From positions 248,001-312,000 of the forward strand of contig NZ_NMZM01000002.1 of assembly GCF_002751875.1 (NCBI RefSeq): a stretch of 64,000 nt of DNA, given 5' to 3'. Position 1 is the first letter of the stretch; each line of letters opens with the position of its first letter. Origin of the DNA: Oceaniglobus indicus. GTDB taxonomy: Bacteria; Pseudomonadota; Alphaproteobacteria; Rhodobacterales; Rhodobacteraceae. Positions 52,806 through 61,407 of the stretch are shown piece after piece. Under the pieces are notes generated by a model. It had not been told where the DNA came from, ran no database searches, and was given only the letters and a program-made list of their open reading frames with translations. A program made the translations under genes and the position numbers.

Positions 52806-52833
52806 CATCCCCACGCCGGATGGCGCGGGGATG
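52806..52833 (-). other. Stem-loop between dctP and dctQ
   Basis: CATCCCCACGCC and GGCGCGGGGATG pair at 11 of 12 positions around a GGAT loop. A second small hairpin (GGCCG-CGCA-CGGCC) lies at 52842-52855, nearer dctP. No U-run follows. It is likely an mRNA-stabilising or processing structure that favours dctP expression over the permeases. Confidence 0.65.
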
Positions 52834-52869
52834 GCGGACAGGGCCGCGCACGGCCACCGTCATTTCGGA

Positions 52870-53871
52870 TCACATCGATTCGTTGATCTTCTGGGCGGCT
52901 TCGATGTTTTCCGCGCCGACGTCGCCCTCGAACTGGGCCCACACCGGCTGCATCGCGTCCAGCCATGCCTTGCGCTGTTCATCGTTCAGCTCGCGGATCA
53001 CGCCACCGGCATCCAGGATCGCCTGGCGGGCTTCCATGTCGACCTGACCGACGGCATCGTTCCGCTCGTTCGTGACCTCTTCCAGGATCGTGGCAAGCTG
53101 GTCGCGCACGGGCGCGTCCAGGCCGGTCCACCAATCGGTGCCGACCACCACCAGATAGTCGAGAACGCCGTGGTTGGTTTCGGTCGTGCCGTCCTGCACC
53201 TCGAAGAACTTCTGGCCATAGATGTTCGACCAGGTGTTTTCCTGCCCGTCGACAACGCCGGTCTGCAGCGCGCCGTAGACTTCCGAGAATGCCATCGGCT
53301 GCGGCGAGGCCTTCAGAGCCTCCATCTGGGCGACCAGAACGTCCGACGGCTGCACGCGGAACTTCAGACCCGCGGCATCGCCCGGCACCAGCAGCGGCTT
53401 GTTGGCCGAAAACTGCTTCATGCCGTTGTGCCAGAATTCCAGCCCGATCAGGCCGCGACGCTCCATCGACGATTTCATCGCCTCGCCGGCTTCGGATTTC
53501 TGGAACGCATCGACGGCCGCAATGTCCTTGAACATGAAGGGCAGGTCGAAGATGCGGAACTGCTTGGTGAAGGTCTCGAACTTGGACAGCGACGGGGCGG
53601 CCATCTGAACGTCGCCCTGCAGCATCGCCTCGAGCACCTGGTCGTCGTTGTAGAGGGTCGAGTTCGGATAGACCTCGACACAGGCGGTGCCGTTCATCTC
53701 GTCGTTGACGCGCTGCTCGAACAGCGCCGCGGCCAGGCCCTTGGGGTGCTTGTCGCTGTTGGTGACATGGCTGAACTTGATGACCATTTCACCATCATCG
53801 CAATTCGCCATCGCCGTGGCGGGCACCATGGCAACGGCGGCAACGCAGGCGGATTTCAGCAGGTATTTCAT
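52870..53871 (-). CDS. dctP: C4-dicarboxylate TRAP transporter substrate-binding protein DctP
   Basis: 333 aa periplasmic receptor with a signal peptide (MKYLLKSACVAAVAMVPATAMA). Dct-type features: MVIKFSHVTNSDKHPKGLAAALFEQRVND, AGLKFRVQPSDVLVAQMEALKASPQPMAFSEVYGALQTGVVDGQENTWSNIYGQKFFEVQ, with the ligand-binding Arg in KFRVQPS. First gene of dctPQM. ATG 53871 follows GGGAGGACGA on the coding strand; the open frame extends 11 codons further without support. Confidence 0.93.
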   Translation of the reverse strand: MKYLLKSACVAAVAMVPATAMANCDDGEMVIKFSHVTNSDKHPKGLAAALFEQRVNDEMNGTACVEVYPNSTLYNDDQVLEAMLQGDVQMAAPSLSKFETFTKQFRIFDLPFMFKDIAAVDAFQKSEAGEAMKSSMERRGLIGLEFWHNGMKQFSANKPLLVPGDAAGLKFRVQPSDVLVAQMEALKASPQPMAFSEVYGALQTGVVDGQENTWSNIYGQKFFEVQDGTTETNHGVLDYLVVVGTDWWTGLDAPVRDQLATILEEVTNERNDAVGQVDMEARQAILDAGGVIRELNDEQRKAWLDAMQPVWAQFEGDVGAENIEAAQKINESM

Positions 53872-54071
53872 GGATTCGTCCTCCCAGACGGTATCTGCGG
53901 GCAAGTTCGGCCCGCCATATCTGGCCAGAATGGGCGAGCATGACGGTTCACGCCAAAGATTTCGGCAAGATTCAAAAAATGTCGTTCCGCCATGGGCTTA
54001 CAGAAAACGCACCGGCCGATGCAGGAAAATCCGCGCGACGGATCGGACATTCTTGCGGGATCCACGAAAAA

Positions 54072-54091
54072 TTGTGCGATATTCCGCACAA
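54072..54091. promoter_or_regulatory. Palindromic operator in the dctP-dctB divergent region
   Basis: TTGTGCGATATTCCGCACAA has perfect 7-bp arms (TTGTGCG/CGCACAA) with a 6-bp centre. Its right edge is 33 bp before the dctB ATG. To my recollection a TGTGCG-N-CGCACA palindrome is the type of site bound by DctD/DctR-like regulators of alphaproteobacterial C4-dicarboxylate genes, so it is the best candidate site for the DctD encoded next to it. Confidence 0.6.
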
Positions 54092-54124
54092 CCGCCGCCA
54101 ACTTGATTCGACCCTGCAGGCTTC

Positions 54125-55864
54125 ATGCGAAACAGCTCTCTCCGGCTTCTGCTCTCGGCCCTCTATATCGGCTTGTCGCTTGCGCTGGCGGTGACGGTCT
54201 TCGTCGTCTCGTGGCGCGACACGCTGGATCAGCTGGCCCAGACCGGCACCGTGCGCCTGTCACAGGGCGCCGACCGCCTGCTGACCAAGCTGGAAAGCCA
54301 CCGCGAGCTGATCAACGTCTTCGCCACCCACCCGTCGGTCGGTGCGGTGCTGGACCAGCCCGAGCGGATGGGCGACACCAACGCGTTCCTGCTGCAAATG
54401 GCCCTGACAACGGGGATCGAGCGTATTCACGTTCTCGACGTCGATGGCCGCATCGTCGCGGCCTCGGATGCGGGCGGCCCGAACGATCCCATCGGCCAGA
54501 TCCGCATCGCCCGCCCCGACATCCGCACCGCCCGGACCGGCAGCCTGGGCTTTTATCATGCCGTCGTCGCCCCCCGGCGCCGCGTATTCTTCTATACCCG
54601 CGGCGTCCTTGGTCCCGATTCGCGGCCCCGTGGTTTCGTGTCGATGCAGGTCGACGTTGCACAACTTGAATTCGACTGGCGGGTGGATGAAGACACCGTG
54701 GTGTTTTTCGACGCCTCCGACGTGATTTTCGTGTCGAACCGCCCCGCCCTTCTGCTGGCGCGGGACACGCAGGCGCGGCCCGACGCCGCGCCGCCACCTC
54801 GTTATCCGCCCGACACCCTGCGCGCGCTGCCCGACCACGACACGATCACCCGGTTTGGCCACCGTATCTGGCGGTTCACCGAAGATGCCGACAGCCTGCC
54901 CACCACCGCGCTGGCCATGTCACGCTTCGTGCCCCAGCTCGACATGACCGAGGTGGTGTTCAAGGATATCGCCCCGGCCCGTTCGTCTGCGGCCCTGCGT
55001 GCCGCCCTGGCCTTCACGCTGGCCGGGGTGCTGGGCCTTGCCCTGCTGTCGTTGTCGCAACGCCGTCAACGGCTGGCCGAACGCCTGATCATCGAAGAAG
55101 CCGCGAATGCCACGCTCGAGGCGCGGGTGGCCGAACGGTCGGAACAACTGCGCCGGATCCAGGACGAACTGGTGCAGGCCGGCAAGATGTCGGCGCTGGG
55201 CCAGATGTCGGCCGGCATCAGCCACGAATTGCGCCAACCCTTGGCGGCGATCCGCAACTTCGCCGACAACGCCGTGAAACTCCTCCAGCGCGGCCGCCAG
55301 CCCGAGGCGGAACAGACCCTGACCGAAATCGCCGGCCAGACCGATCGCATGGACCGGATCATCCGCAACCTGTCGGCCTTCGCGCGCAAGGAACCCGTGA
55401 CCCTGGAAAACGTCGATCTGGTCGGCGTGATCCGCGACTCGATTGCTCTGACCGCCACCCTGTGCCGCGACAACGGCGTGTCGATCGACCTCGATCTGCC
55501 CGGGGCGCCGGTCATGGTGCGCGGCGGCAAGGTGCGGTTGCAGCAGGTCTTCGTCAACCTGATCACCAACGCCGTCGATGCCCTGCAGACCACTGACGAT
55601 CGCCGCATCGCCATCGCCGTCGCGCAAACCCGCGCCACGATCACCTGCACCGTCAGCGATACCGGCCCGGGGCTTGCCGATCCCGCCCGCGTGTTCGAGC
55701 CGTTCTACACCACGAAACACGTTGGCGCCTCGCACGGCATGGGCCTCGGGCTGTCCATCTCCTTCGGGATCGCGGGCAGCTTCGGCGGCGATCTGCGCGC
55801 CGGGAACACCGCACGGGGCGCCTGTTTCACCCTCACCCTCAAACCCGGAACCGACACGCCATGA
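54125..55864 (+). CDS. dctB: C4-dicarboxylate sensor histidine kinase DctB
   Basis: 579 aa membrane kinase. It has an N-terminal helix (10-30), a periplasmic double-PAS-type sensor region (about 35-275), a second helix (about 285-310, ALRAALAFTLAGVLGLALLSL), a coiled-coil linker, the H-box GISHELRQPLAAIRNFADNA with the phospho-acceptor His, and ATP-binding boxes VNLITNAVDAL, DTGPGL and GMGLGLSISFGIAGSFGG. It is divergent from dctPQM and overlaps dctD by ATGA. Confidence 0.92.
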   Translation: MRNSSLRLLLSALYIGLSLALAVTVFVVSWRDTLDQLAQTGTVRLSQGADRLLTKLESHRELINVFATHPSVGAVLDQPERMGDTNAFLLQMALTTGIERIHVLDVDGRIVAASDAGGPNDPIGQIRIARPDIRTARTGSLGFYHAVVAPRRRVFFYTRGVLGPDSRPRGFVSMQVDVAQLEFDWRVDEDTVVFFDASDVIFVSNRPALLLARDTQARPDAAPPPRYPPDTLRALPDHDTITRFGHRIWRFTEDADSLPTTALAMSRFVPQLDMTEVVFKDIAPARSSAALRAALAFTLAGVLGLALLSLSQRRQRLAERLIIEEAANATLEARVAERSEQLRRIQDELVQAGKMSALGQMSAGISHELRQPLAAIRNFADNAVKLLQRGRQPEAEQTLTEIAGQTDRMDRIIRNLSAFARKEPVTLENVDLVGVIRDSIALTATLCRDNGVSIDLDLPGAPVMVRGGKVRLQQVFVNLITNAVDALQTTDDRRIAIAVAQTRATITCTVSDTGPGLADPARVFEPFYTTKHVGASHGMGLGLSISFGIAGSFGGDLRAGNTARGACFTLTLKPGTDTP

Positions 55865-57117
55865 CCCGCCCAGACGCAAGACCGGATACCCGCCACGTCC
55901 TTTTGATCGAAGACGACCGCGCCCTGCGGCTGTCTCTCGCGCAATCTCTTGATTTGGCCGGGATGACCGTGATCGCCGCGGCCAGCTTCGTCGAAGCGAA
56001 AGACCACATCACGCGCGATTATCCCGGCGTCATCCTGTCCGACATCCGGATGCCGGGGCGTGACGGCTTCCACGTCCTGTCCCACACCCGCGGCATCGAC
56101 GCCGATCTGCCGGTGATCCTGCTGACCGGCGAATCCGATGTCCCGACGGCGGTGCGCGCCCTGTCCGACGGCGCCTATCATTTCCTCGAAAAGCCCTGCG
56201 CGCCCGATCACCTGACCGAAACCCTGTCCCGCGCCCAGGATCACCGCGCGCTGGTGCTGCGGACCCGGCGGATCGAACGCCAGTTGCAGACATCGGACCC
56301 CGCCGCGACCAATTTCCCCGGCCCGTCCGACATCACCCAGACCCTGCGCGAGAACCTGCGCCGGGCCGCTTCGCTGCCGATCCACCTGCACCTGTTCGGC
56401 CCTGCCGGGGCGGGCAAGCGGCTGGCGGCCCATACGATCCACGCGTTGGGGGACGAAGGCGGGCAGTTCGCCACGCTGACGCTGCGAGGCGCCCCCGATG
56501 ACGCGGTCGGCACCCTTCAGCTGCCGCAGGGGCGCACGATCCTGTCGCTCAAGACGCTCGACGCGGCGACCCTGCGCCAGCAGGACGACCTGTTGCGCCT
56601 CAGCGAACAACGCACCGACCTGCGGATCATCTCGTCGTCACAGCAAAGCCTGACCGACCTGCGCGCCAAGGGCCTGTCCGAAGACCTGTTCTTCGCGCTC
56701 TCGTTGATGGAGATCGAATTGCCCCCTCTCGAACGGCGGCGCAACGATCTGCCCACGTTGTTCGAATCGCTGGTCCGACAATCGGTGCGGACATTGAACC
56801 AGGACATGCCGCCGATCCCCGATGAAATCTATGCCCACGTCATGGCCCGGCCCTGGTCGGGAAACCTGCCCGAGTTGCGGAACTACGCCCATTCCTTCGT
56901 GCTGGGCCTCGACGTGACGACCCACGGCCCCTCGCAGATGACCCTGGCCGAACAGATCGACGCCTTCGAGAAGGCCGTCATCACCGAAACCCTGCGCCGT
57001 GCGGGCGGACGCGCGGCCAAGGCGGCCGAGGTTCTGGGCCTGCCGCGCAAGACCTTCTATGACAAGCTGGCCCGCCACGGACTGAAACCGCGCGCATTCC
57101 GCGGAGACGACGAATGA
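55861..57117 (+). CDS. dctD: NtrC-family response regulator DctD with degenerate AAA+ domain
   Basis: 418 aa. The receiver domain is intact (acidic pair in LIEDDRA, phospho-Asp in VILSDIRMPG, Thr in LLTGES, Lys in FLEKPC). The central domain keeps a modified Walker A (GPAGAGKR) and part of the C-terminal AAA block (LSEDLFFALSLMEIELPPLERRRNDLPTLFESL, WSGNLPELRNY), but the GAFTGA loop and the GGTLFLDE Walker B are absent, replaced by a shorter GRTILSLKTLDA segment. The C-terminal Fis-type helix-turn-helix (GRAAKAAEVLGLPRKTFYDKLARHGL) is present. It therefore probably binds DNA but cannot activate sigma-54 polymerase in the usual way. Confidence 0.9.
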   Translation: MTRPDARPDTRHVLLIEDDRALRLSLAQSLDLAGMTVIAAASFVEAKDHITRDYPGVILSDIRMPGRDGFHVLSHTRGIDADLPVILLTGESDVPTAVRALSDGAYHFLEKPCAPDHLTETLSRAQDHRALVLRTRRIERQLQTSDPAATNFPGPSDITQTLRENLRRAASLPIHLHLFGPAGAGKRLAAHTIHALGDEGGQFATLTLRGAPDDAVGTLQLPQGRTILSLKTLDAATLRQQDDLLRLSEQRTDLRIISSSQQSLTDLRAKGLSEDLFFALSLMEIELPPLERRRNDLPTLFESLVRQSVRTLNQDMPPIPDEIYAHVMARPWSGNLPELRNYAHSFVLGLDVTTHGPSQMTLAEQIDAFEKAVITETLRRAGGRAAKAAEVLGLPRKTFYDKLARHGLKPRAFRGDDE

Positions 57118-57157
57118 GACCCGCTTTTTCTTGCCCCAAATACTCGAAATCCCGCCC

Positions 57158-58204
57158 TCACTGCTGGACTTTCGGCGGGAAGGATGCGCGCCACCGCGCG
57201 CCGAACAATGCTCGCTTCTGCGCATCCAGCGCCAGCAGCAGCGCGGGAGTCAGTTCGATCGGCCGGCGAATCGACGCCACGCTGTCCGGCAGATCCGGCG
57301 CCCCGGCCTCTTCCTCCAGCGGCACGATCAGCAACGCCCGCTTCAGCGCGGCGCGCCCCGCTTGCGACAGCAGGAAATCGACAAGGTCCGCGGCCGCCTG
57401 CGGCGCGGCCGCGGACCTGGGGATCATCGCCGCACGCGACAGCACCAGGGTATAATCGGCCGGTGCCACCACACCGACGCGGGGTTCTTCCGCCGCGCGC
57501 GCCAGGGCATAGGAACCCAGCACGTTATAGGCGATCAGGTATTCGCCGCGCACCACGGCATCGATGATTTCCGCCGAACAACAGGTGGCGATGGCGCCCG
57601 AACGTCCGAAACTTTCCATCAACCCGCCGAATGTCGTCGCCTCCAGCGAATCCGCAAAGGCCAGCAGATACCCCAGGCCCGACGCCTCGATGTCATAGGT
57701 GGCGATGCGCCCGACATAGGGGCTGTCGGCGGGGCGCAGCAGGTCCAGCAGGTCGAAACGCGATGCCGGCACGTCGTCAGCCGGCACCAGATCGCGGTTA
57801 TAGACCATCACCGCCGGCTCCTCGGTCACACCCCAGAGCTCGTCACGCCACCGCAAGGCCGACGGCAGGCTTGCCGTCAGGGCCGATCGGTGGGGGCGCG
57901 CACAGCCTTCGTTGACCAGGTGCACCATCTGGTGAACCGCCGAACTGATGACCAGATCGGCGCCACCTTTCCCCGCGGCGCACTCGGCCACGCTCAGATC
58001 GTGCAGATCGTTCGATCCCCATTGTTCGTAGCGCACGCGCAAATCGGGGTGCAGCGCGATGTAATCGGCGACCACCGGCCCCATCACGGCCAGGTCGGTG
58101 GTGGACCGCAGGGTCATCGTCGCCGGGCCGGTGCCGAAGTCCTTGACCAACTCCTGGGCCTGGGCCGGAATTGTCAGCAGGATCAGGGCCAGAATCCAGC
58201 GCAT
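57158..58204 (-). CDS. Periplasmic substrate-binding protein of the ABC type, linked to tctDE
   Basis: 348 aa with a signal peptide (MRWILALILLTIPAQAQ). Mature segments such as LRSTTDLAVMGPVVADYIALHPDLRVRYEQWGSNDLHD, EPAVMVYNRDLVPADDVPASRFDLLDLL and YLIAYNVLGSYALARA are typical of iron/thiamine-type binding proteins. No permease or ATPase gene accompanies it, so it may act as a periplasmic co-sensor for TctE. The ATG at 58204 shares its A with the tctE stop (TGATG); a GTG one codon earlier is an alternative. It converges on dctD, 40 bp away. Confidence 0.82.
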   Translation of the reverse strand: MRWILALILLTIPAQAQELVKDFGTGPATMTLRSTTDLAVMGPVVADYIALHPDLRVRYEQWGSNDLHDLSVAECAAGKGGADLVISSAVHQMVHLVNEGCARPHRSALTASLPSALRWRDELWGVTEEPAVMVYNRDLVPADDVPASRFDLLDLLRPADSPYVGRIATYDIEASGLGYLLAFADSLEATTFGGLMESFGRSGAIATCCSAEIIDAVVRGEYLIAYNVLGSYALARAAEEPRVGVVAPADYTLVLSRAAMIPRSAAAPQAAADLVDFLLSQAGRAALKRALLIVPLEEEAGAPDLPDSVASIRRPIELTPALLLALDAQKRALFGARWRASFPPKVQQ

Positions 58205-59550
58205 CACACCACCCCCGGAAGGATCAGCGCGGCCTCGAAGCCGCCATCGACCGGGCCCAGTTGCAGAACCCCGCCATGGCTTTCGGCGACCGCGCGGCTG
58301 ATCGCAAGCCCCAGGCCGCTGCCCCCCGTCACGCCGGCGCTGACAAAGCGCGCGCCAAGGTTGTCCGTTCGTGCCGGCCCTTCCCCTGCATCCCGCACAT
58401 ACAGCACGCCGTCGTCCCGCACGCCGATCCGCACCGGAGGCCGACCGTGGCGCAGCGCGTTGTGCAACAGGTTCCTGCCCGCCTCGCCCAACGCAAGGCT
58501 GTCGCCGCGCACCATCACCGGATCGTCGGGCAGGATCAGGTCCGCGGCACCGCCGCCCGTGGCCTCGGCGTCCTCGAACACATCCAGCGCGATATCGCGC
58601 AGATCGACCAGTGCGCGGGGCTCGGTGTCGGTGCGGTGGATGATCATCGCCTGGGCCAGCATCTGGTCCAGCAGCCGGCTCAGCGATACGGCCCGCGCGT
58701 GGATCTTCGCCATGATCGCGGCCCGCCTTGCCGGATCATCTTCGTCCGCCGCCAGCTGCGCCTGCGCGCGCAATGCCGCAACCGGGGTGCGCAACTGGTG
58801 TGCGGCATCGCCGATGAGGTTGCGGTTCGACGTGACCTGGCGGTCCAGCCGCGCCATGAAATCGTTCAGCGGCGACAGCAGTTGCGCCACCTCGCCCGGC
58901 ACCTTCAGATCCAGCGGTGTCAGATCGGTGGGATCGCGTGCCCGCAACGCCGCCCCGATTCGGGGCAACGGCACCAACGCCGACCGCAGCGCCAGCCAGG
59001 CCAGCACCGCAATGGCCGCCCCCGCCATGCCCAGAACGGTCACGGCATTGCGGGCGATGTCGCGCGCCAGCTCGCGCCGGGCCCGCACCGTCTGACCGAC
59101 GATCACCTGCACCGGGCCGGAAAAGCTGCGCTCGGCGAAACGGCGGGTCAGCGAGACGTATCTTGCCGGCTCATCCCCGAACGCGCCGTCATAGAGCACG
59201 GGCGCCCCCGGTTTTTCCGGCAACGGCGCCGCCGCGCTGCCTGTCACGGTCGCGCCGTCAGGGCCGATCACGCGATACCGGATCCGGTCATCCGGGGCCA
59301 ACGCCAGAAGCTCGAACACCGAAACCGGCATGTCCACCACCGCCGCACCGTCGCGCACCGTGATCGATGCCGCGATGCTGTTGGCGGCCCCCAGCAGCAA
59401 CCGGTCATAGGTTTCGCGCGCCGCCTGCCGCCCGTATCCCAGCGCGGCCGCCAACACGAACGCGCCCCCCGCCAGCAGAACGGCCGCCATCGCCAAAGCC
59501 ACCCGCGTCTTGATCGACATGGTCGGCAGGCGCCACATCGTTTCAGCCAT
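58204..59550 (-). CDS. tctE: Tricarboxylate sensor histidine kinase TctE
   Basis: 448 aa OmpR/EnvZ-type sensor. It has two membrane helices (about 20-40 and 160-180), an N-terminal TctE-like sensor domain between them, the H-box LIGDAAHQLRTPVAALRAQAQL with phospho-acceptor His, an N-box LLHNALRHG and a G-box GSGLGLAISRAVAESHGG. The ATG at 59550 overlaps tctD by 8 bp; ATGs at 59538 and 59520 are alternatives. Confidence 0.9.
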   Translation of the reverse strand: MAETMWRLPTMSIKTRVALAMAAVLLAGGAFVLAAALGYGRQAARETYDRLLLGAANSIAASITVRDGAAVVDMPVSVFELLALAPDDRIRYRVIGPDGATVTGSAAAPLPEKPGAPVLYDGAFGDEPARYVSLTRRFAERSFSGPVQVIVGQTVRARRELARDIARNAVTVLGMAGAAIAVLAWLALRSALVPLPRIGAALRARDPTDLTPLDLKVPGEVAQLLSPLNDFMARLDRQVTSNRNLIGDAAHQLRTPVAALRAQAQLAADEDDPARRAAIMAKIHARAVSLSRLLDQMLAQAMIIHRTDTEPRALVDLRDIALDVFEDAEATGGGAADLILPDDPVMVRGDSLALGEAGRNLLHNALRHGRPPVRIGVRDDGVLYVRDAGEGPARTDNLGARFVSAGVTGGSGLGLAISRAVAESHGGVLQLGPVDGGFEAALILPGVV

Positions 59551-60214
59551 CGGCAACCATCCGGTATCCAAGGCCGCGGTGGGTTTCGATCGACACGCCG
59601 CTGCCGCCCAGTTTCTTGCGCAGGCGGGCGATGTAAAGTTCGATGGCGTTCACCCCGACCTCGCCCTCGTCAAAGGAAAACAGCCCGTCGAACAGACGCT
59701 CCTTGCTCAGGATATGGCCGGGATGTCCGATCAGCATCGACAACAGCGCCAGTTCGCGACGCGTCAGGGCCACCGCCTTGCCGCGGACGCGGGCCAGTTG
59801 TGCGCCCGGATCGAACTCCAGCGCACCCAGCCGCATCCGCGCTTCGATCCGGCCGGCCTCGCGGCGGGTCAGGGCGCGCACCCGCGCCTCAAGCTCGCGC
59901 AGGTCGAAGGGTTTCACCAGATAATCGTCGGCCCCGTCGTCCAGCGCATCGACCCGCGCCGCCACCTCGAAACGCGCGGTCAGCATCAACACCGGCGTCC
60001 GGTCACCCGCCCGGCGACGGGCCCGCAGGAAGGCGCGCCCGTCGCCATCGGGCAGATTGATGTCCAGCACGACGATATCATACTGCTGCACGGCGACATG
60101 GGCCTCGGCCGCCGCCAGATCGGGCGCGATGTCGCAGGCATATCCGGCCCGCGCCAGCGACGCCGCGATCGCCTCGGCCACATCGGCGGTATCCTCGACC
60201 AGCAACAGGCGCAT
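59543..60214 (-). CDS. tctD: Tricarboxylate response regulator TctD (OmpR family)
   Basis: 223 aa: receiver domain (MRLLLVEDTADVAEAI, phospho-Asp in IVVLDINLPDGDGRAF, Lys in YLVKPFDLRELEARV) and a winged-helix DNA-binding domain (ALTRREAGRIEARMRLGALEF through VNAIELYIARLRKKLGGSGVSIETHRGLGYRMV). Divergent from tctC across 139 bp that contain tandem repeats suitable for an OmpR-type dimer. Confidence 0.93.
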   Translation of the reverse strand: MRLLLVEDTADVAEAIAASLARAGYACDIAPDLAAAEAHVAVQQYDIVVLDINLPDGDGRAFLRARRRAGDRTPVLMLTARFEVAARVDALDDGADDYLVKPFDLRELEARVRALTRREAGRIEARMRLGALEFDPGAQLARVRGKAVALTRRELALLSMLIGHPGHILSKERLFDGLFSFDEGEVGVNAIELYIARLRKKLGGSGVSIETHRGLGYRMVADG

Positions 60215-60264
60215 CCGGTTCCTCCCGCCCGCAGCCTAGCGCGCAAAGATCGGGCACAAAAGGG

Positions 60265-60289
60265 ATGACAGGTCCATGACAGGTCTGTC
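60265..60289 (+). promoter_or_regulatory. Tandem direct repeats upstream of tctC (candidate TctD sites)
   Basis: ATGACAGGTC occurs twice with an 11-bp period (60265 and 60276), one helical turn apart as expected for OmpR-family dimers. The second copy continues into CTGTC, making a GACAG-N2-CTGTC inverted repeat at 60278-60289. The repeats lie 65-89 bp upstream of the tctC start. Confidence 0.5.
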
Positions 60290-60353
60290 ACCTATGGACA
60301 GATCAAGGGCCGGTGAACAATGCCCGGCCCAACACACGTGGAGGAGACACGAC

Positions 60354-61343
60354 ATGACCATCACCATCGGGCGCGCCATGCTGGCCGCCGTGACGCTTGC
60401 CGTCGCACCGTTCGCCGTCCAGGCACAGGATTTCATCCCCGAGAACCCCGAATGCATCGCCCCGGCCAACCCCGGTGGTGGCTGGGATTTCACCTGCCGT
60501 CAGGTCGGCAAGTCGTTGCAGGACGAAGGCATCATCAATTCCACCATGCAGGTCGTGAACCTGTCGGGCGGCGGCGGTGGCGTGGCCTTTGCCGAGGTCG
60601 TCAACAAGCGCGCCGATGACAACGACCTGATCGTCGCCGCATCCTCGGCCACGGCGACCCGTCTGGCGCAGAACGCGTTTCCGGGCAACACCATGGATCA
60701 GGTGCGCTGGCTGGGCTCCATCGGCGCCGACTACGGCGTGATCGCCGTGGCCGCCGACAGCGAATATGCCGACCTGCCGGCGCTGATGGCGAAGATGAAG
60801 GAAGACCCCAAGGCGATTTCCATCGGCGGCGGATCGGCCGTTGGCGGCTGGGATCACCTGAAGGTGCTGATCGCGGCCCAGAAGGCCGGCATCGAAGACG
60901 TGCGCGGCGTCAAATACATCGCCTTCGCGGGCGGTGGCGAGGCCGTGACACAACTTCTGGCCGGATCGCTTCAGGCGTTCACGGGCGACCTGTCGGAAGC
61001 CAAGGGATTCGTCGAATCCGGCGATATCAAGGTGCTGGCGGTGCTGGCGCCCGAGCGTCTCGAGGGTGAATTCGCCGACATCCCCACCGCCCGCGAACAG
61101 GGCATCGACGCCATCGGCGCCAACTGGCGCGGCTTCTATGCCGGCGGTGACATGTCCGATGCCGCCTATGACTACTGGGTGAACGCCATCGGTACGCTCT
61201 ATGCCTCGGACGCGTGGAAGACCGTGATGGAAAACAACGGCCTTGCCCCGCTCGACCTGCAGGGCGCCGAGTTCGAAGCCTTCGTGCAGGAATCGGTCGA
61301 CAGCATCACCGCGCTGTCGAAGGAAATCGGCATCATCCAGTAA
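60354..61343 (+). CDS. tctC: Tripartite tricarboxylate transporter substrate-binding protein TctC
   Basis: 329 aa periplasmic receptor with a signal peptide (ending near FAVQAQ). Tct-type features: NPECIAPANPGGGWDFTCRQVGKSL, ASSATATRLAQN, ISIGGGSAVGGWDHLKVL, KYIAFAGGGEAVTQLLAGSLQAF. GGAGGAG lies 6 bases before the ATG. The ligand is probably citrate or a related tricarboxylate, from linkage to tctDE and the family. Confidence 0.93.
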   Translation: MTITIGRAMLAAVTLAVAPFAVQAQDFIPENPECIAPANPGGGWDFTCRQVGKSLQDEGIINSTMQVVNLSGGGGGVAFAEVVNKRADDNDLIVAASSATATRLAQNAFPGNTMDQVRWLGSIGADYGVIAVAADSEYADLPALMAKMKEDPKAISIGGGSAVGGWDHLKVLIAAQKAGIEDVRGVKYIAFAGGGEAVTQLLAGSLQAFTGDLSEAKGFVESGDIKVLAVLAPERLEGEFADIPTAREQGIDAIGANWRGFYAGGDMSDAAYDYWVNAIGTLYASDAWKTVMENNGLAPLDLQGAEFEAFVQESVDSITALSKEIGIIQ

Positions 61344-61351
61344 AACGGCCC

Positions 61352-61381
61352 ACGGCCCGCCCCATGAACCGGGCGGGCCGT
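61352..61381 (+). other. Stem-loop between tctC and tctB
   Basis: ACGGCCCGCCC and GGGCGGGCCGT form a perfect 11-bp stem with an 8-nt loop, starting 9 bp after the tctC stop. No U-run follows. It probably stabilises the tctC mRNA end or limits read-through into tctBA. Confidence 0.65.
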
Positions 61382-61407
61382 TCCACATCCGGGAGGGACC
61401 AAGACCC

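Noticed and set aside
53872-54124. Sigma-54 promoter upstream of dctP
   Set aside because: The closest candidates (TGGC followed by TTGC or GC) are 1-3 bp off the required 10-bp spacing between GG and GC.
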